The notes beneath the pieces are model-generated. The model was given only the letters and a program-made list of their open reading frames with translations. It was not told the origin of the DNA and searched no databases. 64,000 bases of DNA. Origin: Riptortus pedestris. Its lineage: Eukaryota; Arthropoda; Insecta; Hemiptera; Alydidae. Made by a program: the position numbers and the translations under genes. The stretch lies in assembly GCA_019009955.1 (NCBI GenBank), contig CM032232.1, forward strand, positions 55,969,001-56,033,000, read 5' to 3'. Positions within the stretch are counted from its first letter, which is position 1; every line of letters begins with the position of its first letter. Positions 22,372 to 34,924 of the stretch are shown piece by piece.

Positions 22372-22518
22372 CAAAGAAATCATTTTCATCATTTACGGGT
22401 TCAATTTTTGAGAATTTACTCAGTATGACCAAATAAAATCCTTAGCCCTAAGCGAGTATAATAAACTATGTGAAAACATGTGCCTACTTGCTATCCTGAA
22501 TTGCCGAAGTTAAATAAA

Positions 22519-22552
<34 letters not shown>

Positions 22553-22654
22553 GATGTGAGAAGATGTCAGATGCCTCGTTCAAATAATGTCTATTTTACC
22601 TAGTGATCTAACCAAGGGCGAAATGAAGAATAAAATATAAAATTAAGTCCCCCA

Positions 22655-22719
22655 CGTGTTAATTCAGCAGGGGAAGGATCTGCTTAATTTACACGGACCC
22701 TGCGTGACGGACTTTTATA
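22655..22719 (+). mobile_element. HINE-like solo 3' end
   Basis: GATCTGCTTAATTTACACGG ACCCTGCGTGACGGACTTTT with no adjoining internal sequence. Confidence 0.8.
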
Positions 22720-23420
22720 GACCACAGATAAGTCAGGTGTATACCTAATTGTAAGGTGAACTTCCAAAAATAGAGATCCCCCATTGCTATTCATGGTATT
22801 TAAATTCATTGAAAACAGCTGGGTTGTAGTCCTTTAAATTAATGAGGAGTAGGTAGGATTTCCTATTCACGACTTAAGTCGTGGAATTCGCCAGTATTCA
22901 GCTCCTTGAGAGAGACTCTATTTAACGAGGGAATCTGAGTCCCTGAGTCACCTGAAAGTTTTTGCAAGGATTTAATCAAGGACGGGATTACAAATCAGTA
23001 CTTGCAGATTCGTTTAAAGCAGGAAAAAAAGATCAGTTTGTATAAGACTTACTTTGCACCACCATCCTAAAAGCGTCAATGCAATTGCAAACTTTCGACA
23101 TAAAATTGACTTATTCGCATTGCAGCCATAAAACGATTTAGCCGCTCCCAAGTACAATCCCCGTTACCCAAGGAAGAATGAGTATACCGACGGACCACAT
23201 TATTTCCGGGGGAACATTGTACAGATCACTAGAACACAGCCAACTCGCCTCTAGACCTAGGCGAGTCAGAGATATGTCATGCAGCCAGGCCGATTTAACT
23301 CACTAGCATCCCAATGTAGCACCATGAAACAAGCTAGCTCTGGTAGCAAACTAGTGAACTAAACCGCGTTGTAAAACGATTAAGAAGATTTAATTGCAGC
23401 CCTCAAATGTAACAATAATA
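22720..23420. other. Unclassified segment between HINE-like copies
   Basis: Less AT-rich than average, including 'cacgacttaagtcgtg' (palindrome, about 22878) and 23090-23340. Frames are short; no domain recognised. Possibly a decayed mobile element. Confidence 0.3.
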
Positions 23421-23423
23421 GGA

Positions 23424-23880
23424 TCTTTACGCAGGGGCTGTGTAAACTAAGCAGGTTTCCAACGCGCTGAATGACACACTGGTGACCTCATCTCATCATA
23501 TATACTCAAATTCTAAATAAAAATCATGGACAAGAAGCGGGGGGTTACTGAAGGCTAAAACAAGAAATTAAGAATAACTTGCTTAATATCTGAGCTACGA
23601 GGAAATGTATAAAGTAACAATTGTACAGCATTAATAGCTTAACAAAAATGGTTCTTAAACATTTTTCGACCCAATTCATATAACGGAGTCATTTTGAATG
23701 TTCGAATTCCCTCTATAACTCCTCCCACTTCTCTTCCGGGTCCGATTTCAATCATTAAGGAATATGATATGAATGAAATGGTTTAATATCAGGTATGGTA
23801 TAAATCAAGAAAACATTTTTAAGTCAAGAACGTAAAACCTTTTTTAAACCAACAAAAAACGTATTTGCTTGTCTGTCGTA
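23424..23880 (-). mobile_element. HINE-like element
   Basis: 3' terminus TTTACGCAGGGGCTGTGTAA, AAGCAGGTTTCC; module 'gctgaatgacacactggtgacctcatctcatc'; ends near 'cgtatttgcttgtctgtcgt', right where the next copy begins. Confidence 0.85.
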
Positions 23881-23883
23881 TAA

Positions 23884-24275
23884 AAATCCACCATCCAGCA
23901 GGGGTGCTGCGTAAAATAAACAGATTTTCCACGTAAAGTTAAACAATAGAGAAATCTTCATACGAGTGCCGAACAGTTACGGAAACGGCCGAACTAGCTT
24001 TCGGCGGGAACGAATAGAAGCGACCATAGCTCGTCCGTTACACTTAATAAAAATGCAAATATCTCGGTTACTATTAAAGATATAGAATAAATGTATATAA
24101 CAATATTTATACTAAATTTAATTTCCAATAAGATTGGTTCTATACAATTTTTCGATCCGACATATAGTAACGGAGATATATATAGTTTTGAACGGACCTA
24201 ATTTTCCTCATCTCCTTGGTAGGATCGATGGACATTTGAAGAAAAATCTCGAAAATCCCGTTGAAACCAATATTT
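23884..24275 (-). mobile_element. HINE-like element, tandem with previous
   Basis: 3' terminus ATCCACCATCCAGCAGGGGT GCTGCG (hairpin variant) through 'gttacggaaacggccgaactagctttcggcgggaac' to 'tatatagttttgaacggacc' and the 5' blocks. An internal deletion removes the section between 'taacggagatat' and the TA zone. Confidence 0.88.
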
Positions 24276-24575
24276 ATAATAAGGCGCTTCATAATATACT
24301 CTCTTAGTGTTAAAGGGCGATGACTATAAGTATGCGTTTACTATATTCTATGACATATTTTGATTTGATGCATTGGAACAGAAATATCGATCATCACTTT
24401 TTGAAATGAAATAGTTTAAAATTAAGTGCAACCAAATAGTTTAATAAGAGTACAAGAAATTCATGAAGTACCCACATCAGATTTTTATTTTACTTTTATA
24501 CTAGTTTTTACTATCTTTTTAGCTTTTTAATGTATAAAATATTACTCTAGGAATAATATTATCGTCTGAGCTGTT

Positions 24576-24785
24576 ACGGTGGTCTAGTTGTTAAGCAATT
24601 GGGTTGTTATGTTAGCGGTGGGAAGTTCAAATCCCAGAATCACACTCAGCGTCGAGAAGCAATTGATTAGCTACTTGAATAAAGGAGTTTCTAACTGTCT
24701 TTGTGCTAGAAGTATCAAGCGGTCCACTTGGCCCACCGATAAAATCTTGCACCAGGCTTGGGCCCTTCAGCAAAAAAATTCCTGA
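24576..24785 (+). mobile_element. Second tRNA-derived SINE (S2)
   Basis: TGGTCTAGTTGT (24580-24591) fits the tRNA A box and AGTTCAAATCC (24624-24634) the B box, with usual spacing. The sequence between resembles a decayed tRNA body, and about 140 bases of unrelated tail follow. Not related to S1 in the tail. Only one copy is seen here. Confidence 0.6.
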
Positions 24786-25189
24786 AAAAAGGACTTTATC
24801 GCAAATCAACATTGAACCACTGTACCTTAACATACTTTTCTGAAATCCGAGTTTCAGAAGTAGTTTGTTAAGCTTGTGAAACATAGTGAAGTAATTGCAA
24901 GTTACAGTTAAGTTACATTGTTATGACTTGAACAATTTACGAAACCTTCTTTAAAGCCATTTCTAAACTAGGTAAAAATATAAATGTTGAAAAAATATGT
25001 GAAATAGGATTTCTACAGTAATGAATAATATTACTCAATATTCATTCACGAAATTATTAGGAATAATAGTTAATGCTTATAAAGAAGTAATAAAAGTTAT
25101 GATCGGCCCTAAATAATTGAAATGTTTTGAATAGACTTGCAAAATAAATAGAAAGTATCTTTCATTCACATAAACGTTCTAAAAGATTT

Positions 25190-25884
25190 CGACCAAAACG
25201 CGATTTTCAAAAATTATACATACATGTGTGTGTGCGCGTGTGCTTGTTAACGCTATAGTGGTTATATGTACAACTAAATATCAAGTTCGTTAATGGCTAA
25301 AATCAGACTAGTGGGAGGGGGGGTTTAGAGGGGGGATTTTCGAAAATTCAAAATATCTCCGTTATTATGCATCGGATCGAAAAATTGTATAGAACCAATC
25401 TTATTGCAAATTACATTTACTATAAATATTGTTATATACATTTATTCTCTATCTTGAATATTAACCAAGATATTTGCATTTTTATGAAGTCTGTGAGACA
25501 TGTGGTCGGGTACAGTTCGGATTAGGTCGGCCGCTTTCGTAACTACTCGGCTCAGGTGGAAGCTTCTTCTAACCTTACCTGTCGTTTCTAACCTTACCTT
25601 ACCTTCGTTACTTTGTGAGATTTATGCAAATACGTTCTGTTCATCCGCCCCCCCCTTCTTTAGTTCTTGGACTACTAAAATTTGAGTTATTAAAATATAA
25701 ATTATTCTTACAATTCAGAAGCCGTTTCAGTTGGGAATTTATTTTAATTAACTGAAAGATTTCTCATTACCGTTTTTATTTAATCATGGTGGTGTTGTGT
25801 TACCAGTATGCAGATTTCTCTATTGTAAAACTTCACATGGGAAATCTGCTTAGTTTACGCAGCCCCTGCGTGACGGACTTTTTT
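25190..25884 (+). mobile_element. HINE-like element, 5' truncated
   Basis: Starts in 'cgcgattttcaaaaatt', with a (GT)/(GC) tract where others have TA, then standard blocks, the module 'tggtggtgttgtgttaccagtatgcag' and a perfect 3' end (GGGAAATCTGCTTAGTTT, ACGCAG CCC CTGCGT, GACGGACTTTTTT). Confidence 0.9.
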
Positions 25885-26044
25885 GTTTAAATGGGTTTTT
25901 CAAAATGTCTCGTGGGCCGGTTGTTGCCCACATATTATATAGATGAACGATCTGCATCGTGATTGGTTAGTCAAGCTAATATTGCTTTTTCACTTCCATT
26001 TGACCAGCCTTTCTCGTATTTTACTAATGTTTAGCTTCAGCTGA

Positions 26045-26478
26045 CAGAGAGACGAAAATCAGTTAATATTTTACGCTCTTTACAAGAAAATCTTTATCAA
26101 AACCATAATCGATATTTAACTGTTTAAAATTAGTGGCTGAAACCACAAGGAACGAGGGGGCGGGGTGGAGGGGAGCATTCGAAAGTTTGAAACATCTCCG
26201 TTATTATGAGCCGGATCGAAAAATGTTATAAAATCAATCTAGTTCAATGAGATTTGAAATTGATGCACTAGAATTTTTGTTATATACATATTTTGTAACT
26301 CAACGAGTGGCTCGTACTTTCTTGTTTTCAGCCTTCGGTAGTATTCTCCTACTTCTAATCAAGGGAGTTTGAACATAGAAATAAAGAATATGAGGCGAGA
26401 TGAGAACACAAGTGAGCTATCTGGTGCAGCATGTGGTAAATCTGCTTAGTTTACGCAGCCCCTGCGTGACGGATTTTT
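26045..26478 (+). mobile_element. HINE-like element, 3' part, alternative 3' module
   Basis: From 'ccataatcgatatttaac' through 'ggctgaaaccacaag...', 'gaaacatctccgttattatgagccggatcga', the module 'gaatatgaggcgagatgagaacac' and 3' end AAATCTGCTTAGTTTACGCA GCCCCTGCGTGACGGATTTTT. Confidence 0.9.
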
Positions 26479-26691
26479 CTAGTAGGAATTATTGTACTTC
26501 TGATGAGGTAAAGATCGTGAAACATGTAGAGTTATAATAAAGTGATCGAAGGAGAAATAGTGTTTTTATGAATTCTGACCTTTTGCCTACGAGTTATATC
26601 AGATGAGTGTTGTTGAGGAATCATTTCAATTTTGAATTCCACGACTTCAGCCGCCGAAACACTGTTTTATTTTATTTATTTTTTTATTCAG

Positions 26692-26867
26692 GTGGAGTTG
26701 GAGACTGGAGAGGAAGACGATGAGGACAGTAGCCCTGACAGCCAGCACATCTTCCCTTCCTTTTCTGCCATATTCCCTCCCTTAGGACACTCTAGGCCAG
26801 CCTTCTTCCCGGAGTCAGGAAGGGGGTATCAAGTCGATGCCTTTAGGTACACTCCCAGGAACAATCC
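26692..26867 (+). CDS. Internal exon of secreted-type orphan gene
   Basis: A 176-bp exon with acceptor TTTTTATTCAG and donor GTGAGTAAC. It encodes 58 residues starting VELETGEEDDEDSSPDSQ: a very acidic segment followed by a Phe/Pro-rich segment (FPSFSAIFPPLG) and GRGYQVDAFRYTPRNN. It ends two bases into a codon that the exon at 37760 completes as Pro. A (TA)n tract begins about 30 bases after the donor. GC content is clearly above the flanking DNA, as expected for coding sequence. No known domain was recognised. Confidence 0.8.
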
Positions 26868-26897
26868 GTGAGTAACATTTACCATCACCTGCCATTT

Positions 26898-26898
<1 letters not shown>

Positions 26899-26942
<44 letters not shown>
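26899..26942 (+). repeat. (TA)n microsatellite beside a splice donor
   Basis: Pure TA tract beginning about 30 bases downstream of the donor of the exon ending at 26867. Confidence 0.97.
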
Positions 26943-26944
<2 letters not shown>

Positions 26945-28660
26945 TAGAATTTGTTTATTTTTCTATTTTAAAACGGGGGAATCAATTTCTTTTGGGTTTC
27001 AGACCATTATAAGAGCAATGGCACCAAAATTGAATTTTTTTTTGTCTGTCCGCCCCTTCGTTACTCAACCACTCAATAACAGTTCCGAAGATTTCTTTGG
27101 ACTTTTATAATTGTAAGTCAACTATCCCAAGGTATAACACAATCAGGAGAATTCCAATTTTCAACTAGGAGTATTGGTTTACTTTGACATCAAAACACAT
27201 TTTCGTAAATTTTTTCGTCAATAGTCATGTATAGAGGATATGATGTTTAGAACATCCATTATGCTCCTAAGACGTTATTCACATTCATAAATTTTGAGAT
27301 TTTGATATCCGGCTTACGGGCGTCAAAGACTCAATAGAATTGGATAAAATTGCTATTTTTGAACTAGGGGAATGAATATTGTCATATTTACTCCCCCACC
27401 CTCAAGAGTGGTGGATTTACGTCACACATTTTAATATAAATAAACCCATATCGAAAAACACACCTAGCTGGTTACTTTGGAATTTTGTTCAACACTTCAT
27501 ACGTTTATGGAATTACAACTGATTGGCGGAATAATTTTATTTCTATACCTTAATTCAAGGTGATGGGGTCGTTATGTATGTGATGTTTATCGACACAAAA
27601 TAAAAATGCTCCCCATTCCGTGAGGAAATAATTTATTTCGTATTCTGTATCGTTCAAAAAAAAGGAAGAAAAAGAAATATTTGAACAATCTGACAAAAAA
27701 TTAAATATTCACGAAAACTTTTATAAAAAGAGAAGATATTTACATAAAATTGTATAAAAAATTAATCAATTATGAAATTGTTATCATAATAATAATGAGC
27801 GCTTTCAAAGCAAGAGGTCCATCATCACTGTCATCAAAGTTGGCTAGTAGCGGTAGGGTTCGGCTTCTACAGCTGATAAAAATATATTATTTGTGGAAGG
27901 AAGGCCTACTTTTGTGTTATCCTCTTCAAAATAAAGGGATTAGTGCACAAGGGAACTCTATTTTTATACTTCAACGCGAACCCATCATTATTTGTGTTCA
28001 TTAAAGGATAAAGTCTGTTTTAAATATATTGTAAATTTTACTTCACGAATATAATTACTCAATCCCTGTTTATTAACTATACATGTTATAGGGCATTTCG
28101 TGGTACGTGATATAAATAACAGGATCATTTTGTACATAGGTTAACGAAATTTTTATATTTACATGGAAAACCATTTCTATATCAACCCGCACAAACACTA
28201 ACTAGTACCACGGGTGGAAATCATATCTGAACAACCTGATTTTGTGAGAACAGTATTCAAACTTCAACATTTTCTGAAAAACAAATTAATTTTGAAGAAT
28301 GACATTTTACCAGCAAATGAGTGGTGTAATTATTACGGAAATCTGTGCATCGTTTTCTAACAGTTAAATGGGGGTAAACAGGTCAAATAAAGTTTTGTAT
28401 GAAATTACAGTATGAAGATATTGATCTGTTACAGAGACTGACTCCATATCGTGAGCACCTAATGTCATAATTAATTATAAAAACAATAAAATGTCAGACT
28501 GACTGAAAGGTCATGAGCTCCGGAAATACCGTAGAGAATTACAAATGAGATAAAATAACATTAGTCATATATTACCACAAAGCTTTTAAAGCGTAAAATC
28601 TACTCCCCAAATAGATGTACGATTCACGGGTCACTGGACCCCCTATTAATTACTAAAAAT
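26945..28660. other. Large intron, no genes seen
   Basis: AT-rich. 27200-27320 has distant similarity to the diverged repeats at 31280-31860 ('cgttattcac...aaattttgagattttga'). Confidence 0.4.
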
Positions 28661-28661
28661 T

Positions 28662-28890
28662 CTTCACGCAGGTGCTGCGTAAACTAGGCAGAATTCCCAA
28701 GTGATGGAATATGCCACGTTCTCCAGCACGCGGCGTGCTATTTCTCCCATATTAAGGAACCTATTTAAAATGGAAACAATATGTAAGCTGCACATGAGAT
28801 ATTCAATATGAAGAAATATCGGATCAGCTGAATTGAGGGTTTACTGAAAACAAAAAATTCAAATATCTTGGTTAATATTATTATAATGCT
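28662..28890 (-). mobile_element. HINE-like 3' part
   Basis: TTCTTCACGCAGGTGCTGCG, AGGCAGAATTCCC, then diverged internal sequence with 'gagggtttactgaaaacaaa' and 'atatcttggttaatatta'. Confidence 0.75.
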
Positions 28891-28987
28891 AATATTAATA
28901 TAGATATATGTAAAGAAATAACATATTTGACTATAATCTCTAAAGGTCCATGATGTTGCTTTGTTCTCACTCACCCACTACACCTTA

Positions 28988-29130
28988 GGGTCTCAGGTTA
29001 GCCGTGTGAGATAAGGCGTTCGTCTTAATTTCACTTGTTAAACCTAGAACTGTGATTCCGATTCTTACCTGTGCAATAGATATTTATTTAGTGAAAAACA
29101 CATTAATAAAAATCCTTAGTCAGAACCTCG
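28988..29130 (+). mobile_element. S1 SINE, diverged
   Basis: 'tctcaggttagccgtgtgagataaggcg' (A-box side), 'ctgtgattccgattcttacctgtgcaatag' (B-box side, degenerate), 'tatttatttagtg' and 'aaaatccttagtc' in family order. Confidence 0.8.
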
Positions 29131-30110
29131 ATTAAAAAGTGTGGATAAAAAATAATTTGATGTATTTTTGCAATCGTTAACATACGTCAAGAGTTCCTGC
29201 AAGTTATATTAATGTCTGTCGCAGTCGTTAGTACGTCATTGTTTGTCATTAAGTGCTCTTGAGTAAGGAACGGTCAATACGAAGTCTATACAGCACAACT
29301 TTCTCTCTTTGTGTACTTCTGTTGGTTGATGGTCATTCCTGAAATGTCAGTTTCATTTATCTCAGTTAGTTGCCGTGTGTGCACCCCAAGATTGCTGTAA
29401 TTGCTTTTGAACAGCCTAGCTGGTGAATTGAAAGAACATCCCGCATATCATCTTCTAGATAGTAAATATAGTCTACACATGCAAAGCAGGTCAGTGTGCG
29501 GGGACAATTCATTTAAACAGAAAACATTTTCGGATTTGACGGAGTAGGTGACCTGAAACTAGATGTCAACACCATTATCAAAACCATAGTGTACAAGAAA
29601 AGTACATTGAAGATCAATCTTCGAGGAAAAGTTTAATTTTGCATATTTCTGTCCATGAGTCGGATAGCCATTTTCCAAGTCCAATAATGGTTCCATCTGT
29701 GGAGAATGAATGCAAATTATATTTCTCACTTACCTTCCCGAAGAAATCTGAAAACTATAAGTAACAAAGACAGAACAGTTGGAGAAGCCAAACAGATAAA
29801 AACAAATCAGAAAATATTGGATACCTCCTGTAGGTAGAACATTCCTACAGAGTATTCTGATTATTCCCAAAACGATATTTGCTATCTCCTTGCTGTTTCT
29901 AAATGGTCGTGGTTATAATTCCCATAATGGTTTCCAACTGCCGGACGCAATTACAAAACCAATGGTTAATGACCCATAAGTTTTCTTCCAATCTCGAATT
30001 TCCCAACTAGCTTATTTCTTAATGGTTACTGAACAACTTTGAGCTTTAAGCAAGAACATTATATATACCGTTGAATATTTTGTGTGGTTTGAATTAAATT
30101 ATATTTTCGA
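29131..30110. other. Large intron, nothing recognised
   Basis: No repeat family match and no splice-flanked open frame. Confidence 0.4.
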
Positions 30111-30111
30111 A

Positions 30112-30595
30112 ACATATATAATATAAATATATATATAAAATTTGTCTGTTAACGCTCTAGCGGTCGCAATTTTTGTTTAATCGTTACCATACAAGATATT
30201 TGAACTTATAAAGTAAAATTACAGACCAAGTTCGTTAATCACTAAAGATCATATTTGTTATTGGCGGTAATCAGACTTGGAATAGTAGGGGTTTAGGGGG
30301 GGGGGGGAGAGGAACTTCTGTTTTTATGAGCCGTCTCTTAAAATTATGGAGAACCATTCTTGTTAAATTATTGATGTTCTACAATAGTTGTTCTATGCAT
30401 TTTCTTGTAATTCAAGTATTAATGTTATTTGTACTTTCTGGTTTTCTGCTTTCACTAAAACTACCTCCCTTCTACTCATCTGTATTTTTTTGCATATAAA
30501 TAGTGAATATGAAGTGAGATGAGCTCACAAACGTATTATACCAGCACATAGGAAATCTGGTTAATTTACGCATCCCTGAGTGATAAGTGGACGTT
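30112..30595 (+). mobile_element. HINE-like element, 3' part
   Basis: From a degenerate TA zone ('tatataatataaatatatatata') and 'tttgtctgttaacgctctagcggtcgcaattttt' to the module 'gaatatgaagtgagatgagctcac' and the eroded end GGAAATCTGGTTAATTTACG CATCCCTGAGTGATAAGTGG. Confidence 0.85.
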
Positions 30596-30963
30596 TTTAC
30601 TTCTACATAATATTAAGAAAATATTAAGTAAAAACGACTGGGACGTGTCTAAAGGGGGGAAAGACCTCAATGAAAGTAACATTGGTGGTACAGTTCCAAA
30701 AGGATCTATTTAAGAATTCTGATTGCGGTGTCGGGCATATCACTTTCCAAACACCATCAGTAGCTCCCTTACATCAGAATATGGTGGCGCTAGTGCAGAA
30801 GGCAATTAGAAGCACATTTCCTCATATTTGCCTCCTTAATTTACCCACTGTCAGGCATAAGCATTAGTAAGAAGCGAAGCATTAGTAAGACGCGAGAAAG
30901 GCAGGCCAAATGGAAGGGACAGCGCAATCTTAGCCCGACCAATCAATCACGATGCAGCTTGTT

Positions 30964-30965
<2 letters not shown>

Positions 30966-31044
<79 letters not shown>
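30966..31044 (+). repeat. (CA)n(TA)n microsatellite
   Basis: CA tract to about 31002, then TA tract. Confidence 0.97.
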
Positions 31045-31048
<4 letters not shown>

Positions 31049-31274
31049 TTACGTCTAATAAATAAAATTCATCTATAAAAGTTGTGTCTGAAACTGTTTA
31101 GATTCAGCGGAGATACTTTTTTTCCCCATATATCTACGAAGTATTTACAGGCTATGCCTGGTAATTGGTCTTGTGAACAGGTAAACTTGATTATCACGTG
31201 ACCGAACAAGGGAATAAGAGGGTCATAAAGACTTGGACTAGTTTCCCATTGGCTTCTTCATCAGACCATCCAGC

Positions 31275-31870
31275 AATAAACACTTGAAAACACATATTCG
31301 TTAATATTGCTTTATCAAAAAAATTTAAAGACCGAATTGTGTTTAATATTACAATTCCAGTTCTAAAACTCTGTCTTTGGAAAAGAAAGATGCAATCTAC
31401 AACATCGATCACTCAACATCATATTAGTCAATATCCTTCCTAATATGGATTTTAACAGAAAAAAAATGCAAAAAACGAATTGTGTTTAGGGTCCTAAAAC
31501 GTTATTTACTTTTATTATGTACTTCAAAATTTTGACTTCCCACCTCCGGTCACTAAATAGAATTCCTGAGTTTTTCAAGAGAGTTGTCTTGACAGACGTG
31601 TGATTTTTTTATAATATATTTCAGGAATTCTAATATTTCCAACGTGGGCTATTTTATACCTTGTTGCCATCAACTGGATGGGTGGGGGGTTATTACTTGG
31701 AAGTCAAAACTTCTCTTCGTTAATATTGATTTTATCGGAATAATGTGAGGAATGGATTGTACTAAGAACTTAAATTACCGTCCGAGAATGTTATATATTC
31801 AATATTAATGAATTTCAAAATGATGACTTCCAAACTTCACCAAACTGTGTTGCATAAGAATAAATCAAGC
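31275..31870 (+). repeat. Diverged tandem repeat, about three units of 150-300 bp
   Basis: The motif series 'cgttaatattg..tttatc..aa.....gaattgtgtttaa...aaaac' recurs at about 31290, 31420 and 31715, with 'gttatttact/atattc...ttcaaaat.ttgacttcc' at about 31500 and 31790. Heavily diverged. Confidence 0.5.
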
Positions 31871-32774
31871 AAATTACAAAATTTTATGTTTATATTATAA
31901 AATATTATGCATATTTATTTCATATTTATTGCATTTTGCCAACATGGGCGATATTATTGAGCTCTAAATTTGATTGGAATGAATGATTAGAGTAGATAAT
32001 TAATTATAATTAAATTTTCAAATTACCATAGACAGCAGAATGCCAGAGCAAAATCTTACCGTATTTTTTCTCCAAGTGCTAAGATGATACAATAGTTTTA
32101 TTTTGACGGGAAAATAGTTTAATTTGATCCCATGAACGATAGTAAATTTGTCAATATTCGTCTAATAGGCAGTCCACGCTTCATGCTCAAAACTATAATA
32201 TTGATGACAATAAATGGATATTTAGTGCTTCCGCTAATCCAATATTTATATTTTGACAGGAAACCATTATTATAATAATTCATTTCTATAATATTTATTT
32301 ATTGATAACAGCATTCCTAAACGTAAATTTGTCTAATACCACAGGTATAACAAATTTGGTTGCCTATTTACTGTTCATGTCAGCGCCTGACTAGCCAGGG
32401 CCCACGGGCTCAAATGAAAAACATAAATTTAAAATGATGTTAATTTTTTTATTAACACCCCAGATAATATTTATTTACACTTGTAAAAACATCGCTGATA
32501 CATATTTCTATTAGCAAATGTTACTATTGTATTTTGCACTTTATTCTATTCTTACAGGTGTTTTAAAAATAGGTATTGTTTTCTAGGGAACTAATGTCTT
32601 AAATTATAATTACTGGTAAATCTAGAATTATTCATTTTTTTTAATAGCCTACAATCCTACAATAAATATTTGCATGAATTATATATGCATTTTATAAGCT
32701 CAGTCATCAGCTACTCATTTTATTAATTTCAATTAAAAATTTTCTTATTAAAAAACATGCTAGTACGGGTATTT

Positions 32775-32776
<2 letters not shown>

Positions 32777-32831
<55 letters not shown>

Positions 32832-32866
32832 TAGTTATAGAGATAGATAGATAGATAGATAGATAC
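32777..32866 (+). repeat. (TA)n(TAGA)n microsatellite
   Basis: TA tract followed by tetranucleotide TAGA units. Confidence 0.97.
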
Positions 32867-33267
32867 TAAATAAAAAATTACATTTGGTATCAAACATTCC
32901 TCTAAAAAGAGGGGGGGGGGGGGTAGCTAATTTTTTCGAGGGCCCACAGATGTGCCAGTCCTGGTGCTGGTTCATGTTTTAGAGCATTTATGTTACTGGT
33001 CAATATGGAGGATAGATGATTTTGTGCATCTGATCTTCATAATCAAACAATTTCTATTTCAACCCGTCAACGACGAAAATAAATTCATCAAAAATACTTT
33101 TAAATATCCTCAATATCGCAGATATTTTGACGTGTGTTTTGTTATTGATTTTAATACCTTTATAAAAATAATAAGCTATATTCTAAATGATAAACTCTTT
33201 ACTTGAAAATATTCAATTGACAGGAAGGAGAAAGATTATTTTCCTCCGAAAATAAAAACAAACTTAA

Positions 33268-33435
33268 TATTATTATTATTTATTAACTCCACTTTTTGCT
33301 ACTATGACTAATCGGGACCGGTTATCTACAGGTTACCACCCTTTTCTAACCATGACGGAACTAAGGATTTTATTTAATGAGTTTGTCACAAAATATATTC
33401 CTATTGCCCCAGGCGGGAATCGAACACGCCACTTA
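33268..33435 (-). mobile_element. S1 SINE
   Basis: 'ttattattatttattaactccactttttgctac', 'gggaccggttatctacaggttaccacccttttctaacca', 'attcctattgccccaggcgggaatcgaacacgccact'. The A-box side is replaced by a short repeat of 'ttaataactagtaac'. Confidence 0.88.
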
Positions 33436-33746
33436 ATAACTAGTAACTTAATAACACTTAATAATTAGTAACTTAATAATATAGTTGTTAACTATCAAAC
33501 ACTTACAGACTGCAGACTAATAGCCAACAAGAATTTACCCACCCACCTATCAGAAGTACTTACTACACGACAACAGCCCATACATCGCGACAATACTGAA
33601 ACACCTCCAGCAGACACATCTTTTCAACTACATTTAAAACCTTTATTGAAGTCTAAGACTTAAAGAATTAGAATCTGCTACCATTAATATCCACTGGAGA
33701 AAATGTAACTGTGCCCGGGGACCTACTACTGTAGACATTCTAACAT

Positions 33747-34080
33747 TTTTAGCAGATTTCCCTTAAGGGAAAAATTTTATAGAATCAATCTTATTACAAA
33801 TTAAATTTACTATAAATATTGTTCTATACATTTATTCTGTATCTTAAATATTAACCGAGATATTTGCATTTGTATTCTGCATTGGTCGGCAGGAGTGAGC
33901 TGTTTGGTACTTTCCGAAGAGAGCTCTGGCGGCCGTTTTCGTAACTATTCGCTCCTCGTGTATAAGTTTAGCAATCCCTTACTACTTACTACACTTGTTT
34001 TTGGGCAGATTTCTCTATTGTAAAAGTTCACGTGGGAAATCTGCTTAGTTTACGCAGCCCCTGCGTGACGGACTTTTTTT
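33747..34080 (+). mobile_element. Short internally deleted HINE-like element with intact ends
   Basis: The 5' end TTTTAGCAGATTTCCCTTAA GGGAAA joins directly to 'aattttatagaatcaatctt', removing the (TA)n half. The 3' end is perfect: GTGGGAAATCTGCTTAGTTT, hairpin ACGCAG CCC CTGCGT, GACGGACTTTTTTT. Total about 334 bp. Confidence 0.93.
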
Positions 34081-34607
34081 TTATAAGGAGGCAATACCAA
34101 TGTTTAGTTTTATGAGTAAGTGTGAATCGCTAAAATTGCGACACGCCTAAATAAATAATAAAATTCAGAAACAAATGTCTAATTTATTATTTTATTCACC
34201 AAACAAAACACATTTCCAGCATGTAAGTACAGTAGTATGTACGTAACGCAATAATTACTTATTAAATTAAATTGAAATATCCACAATACGATGGAAACTA
34301 TTTCATTGGGTATTTTTTTCTACATGAAAAAAAATATTTCATCGCCGAAAACGATACGAAATCTCTCGGCTTGAATGTCTTCTCGAGCAACGAGACCTGC
34401 CTTTCTCATCCCTTTCGGAATATCTTTTTTTCTTTGATTTTCTGGAAAAGAAAAACGTTTTAAAAATAAAATAAAAAAATCAGCATTACATGTCCTGCCT
34501 TGAATAATATTAATTATAAAACAAAAAAAAATAGCATCGGAATTAGTGGATTTCGCTCAGAAAAAAATTATGTTTCTCCTGAAGCTTTCCTGTGAAGGAA
34601 GTATGTT

Positions 34608-34690
34608 TAAAAGTCCGATACAGAGGGCCTGAGTAAACTAAGCAGATTTGCTTTGTGCTGGTATAATAGTGATAGTGTGATGATGGCCAT
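34608..34690 (-). mobile_element. HINE-like 3' end fragment
   Basis: AAAAGTCCGATACAGAGGGC..., AAGCAGATTTGC, 'gtgctggtataatag'; abuts the S1 SINE tail at 34686. Confidence 0.75.
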
Positions 34691-34740
34691 CCCAAATAGC
34701 CTTAGTTGCAAAAAGTGGACGTTAATAAATAATAATAAAA
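34686..34740 (+). mobile_element. S1 SINE 3' tail
   Basis: 'catcccaaatagccttagttgcaaaaagtggacgttaataaataataataa', the same junction sequence as at window position 1. Confidence 0.85.
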
Positions 34741-34856
34741 TAGATATTTTTTAAAGAAACTCTTTCAATTAATAGGTCATTGGTCTTTATTTATTTTTGA
34801 GTTTTTGTTGTAGCGTGCAAGTCTTAACGCAGAAGTGTGCAAGTTTAGATGAAATG

Positions 34857-34859
<3 letters not shown>

Positions 34860-34923
<64 letters not shown>
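34860..34923 (+). repeat. (TA)n(GT)n microsatellite
   Basis: TA tract followed by GT tract. A further TA tract lies at 35128-35168. Confidence 0.97.

Positions 34924-34924
<1 letters not shown>

Noticed and set aside
24588..24785. Possible functional tRNA gene
   Set aside because: A and B boxes are good but the acceptor stem does not pair and the anticodon arm is not formed; better explained as a SINE head.
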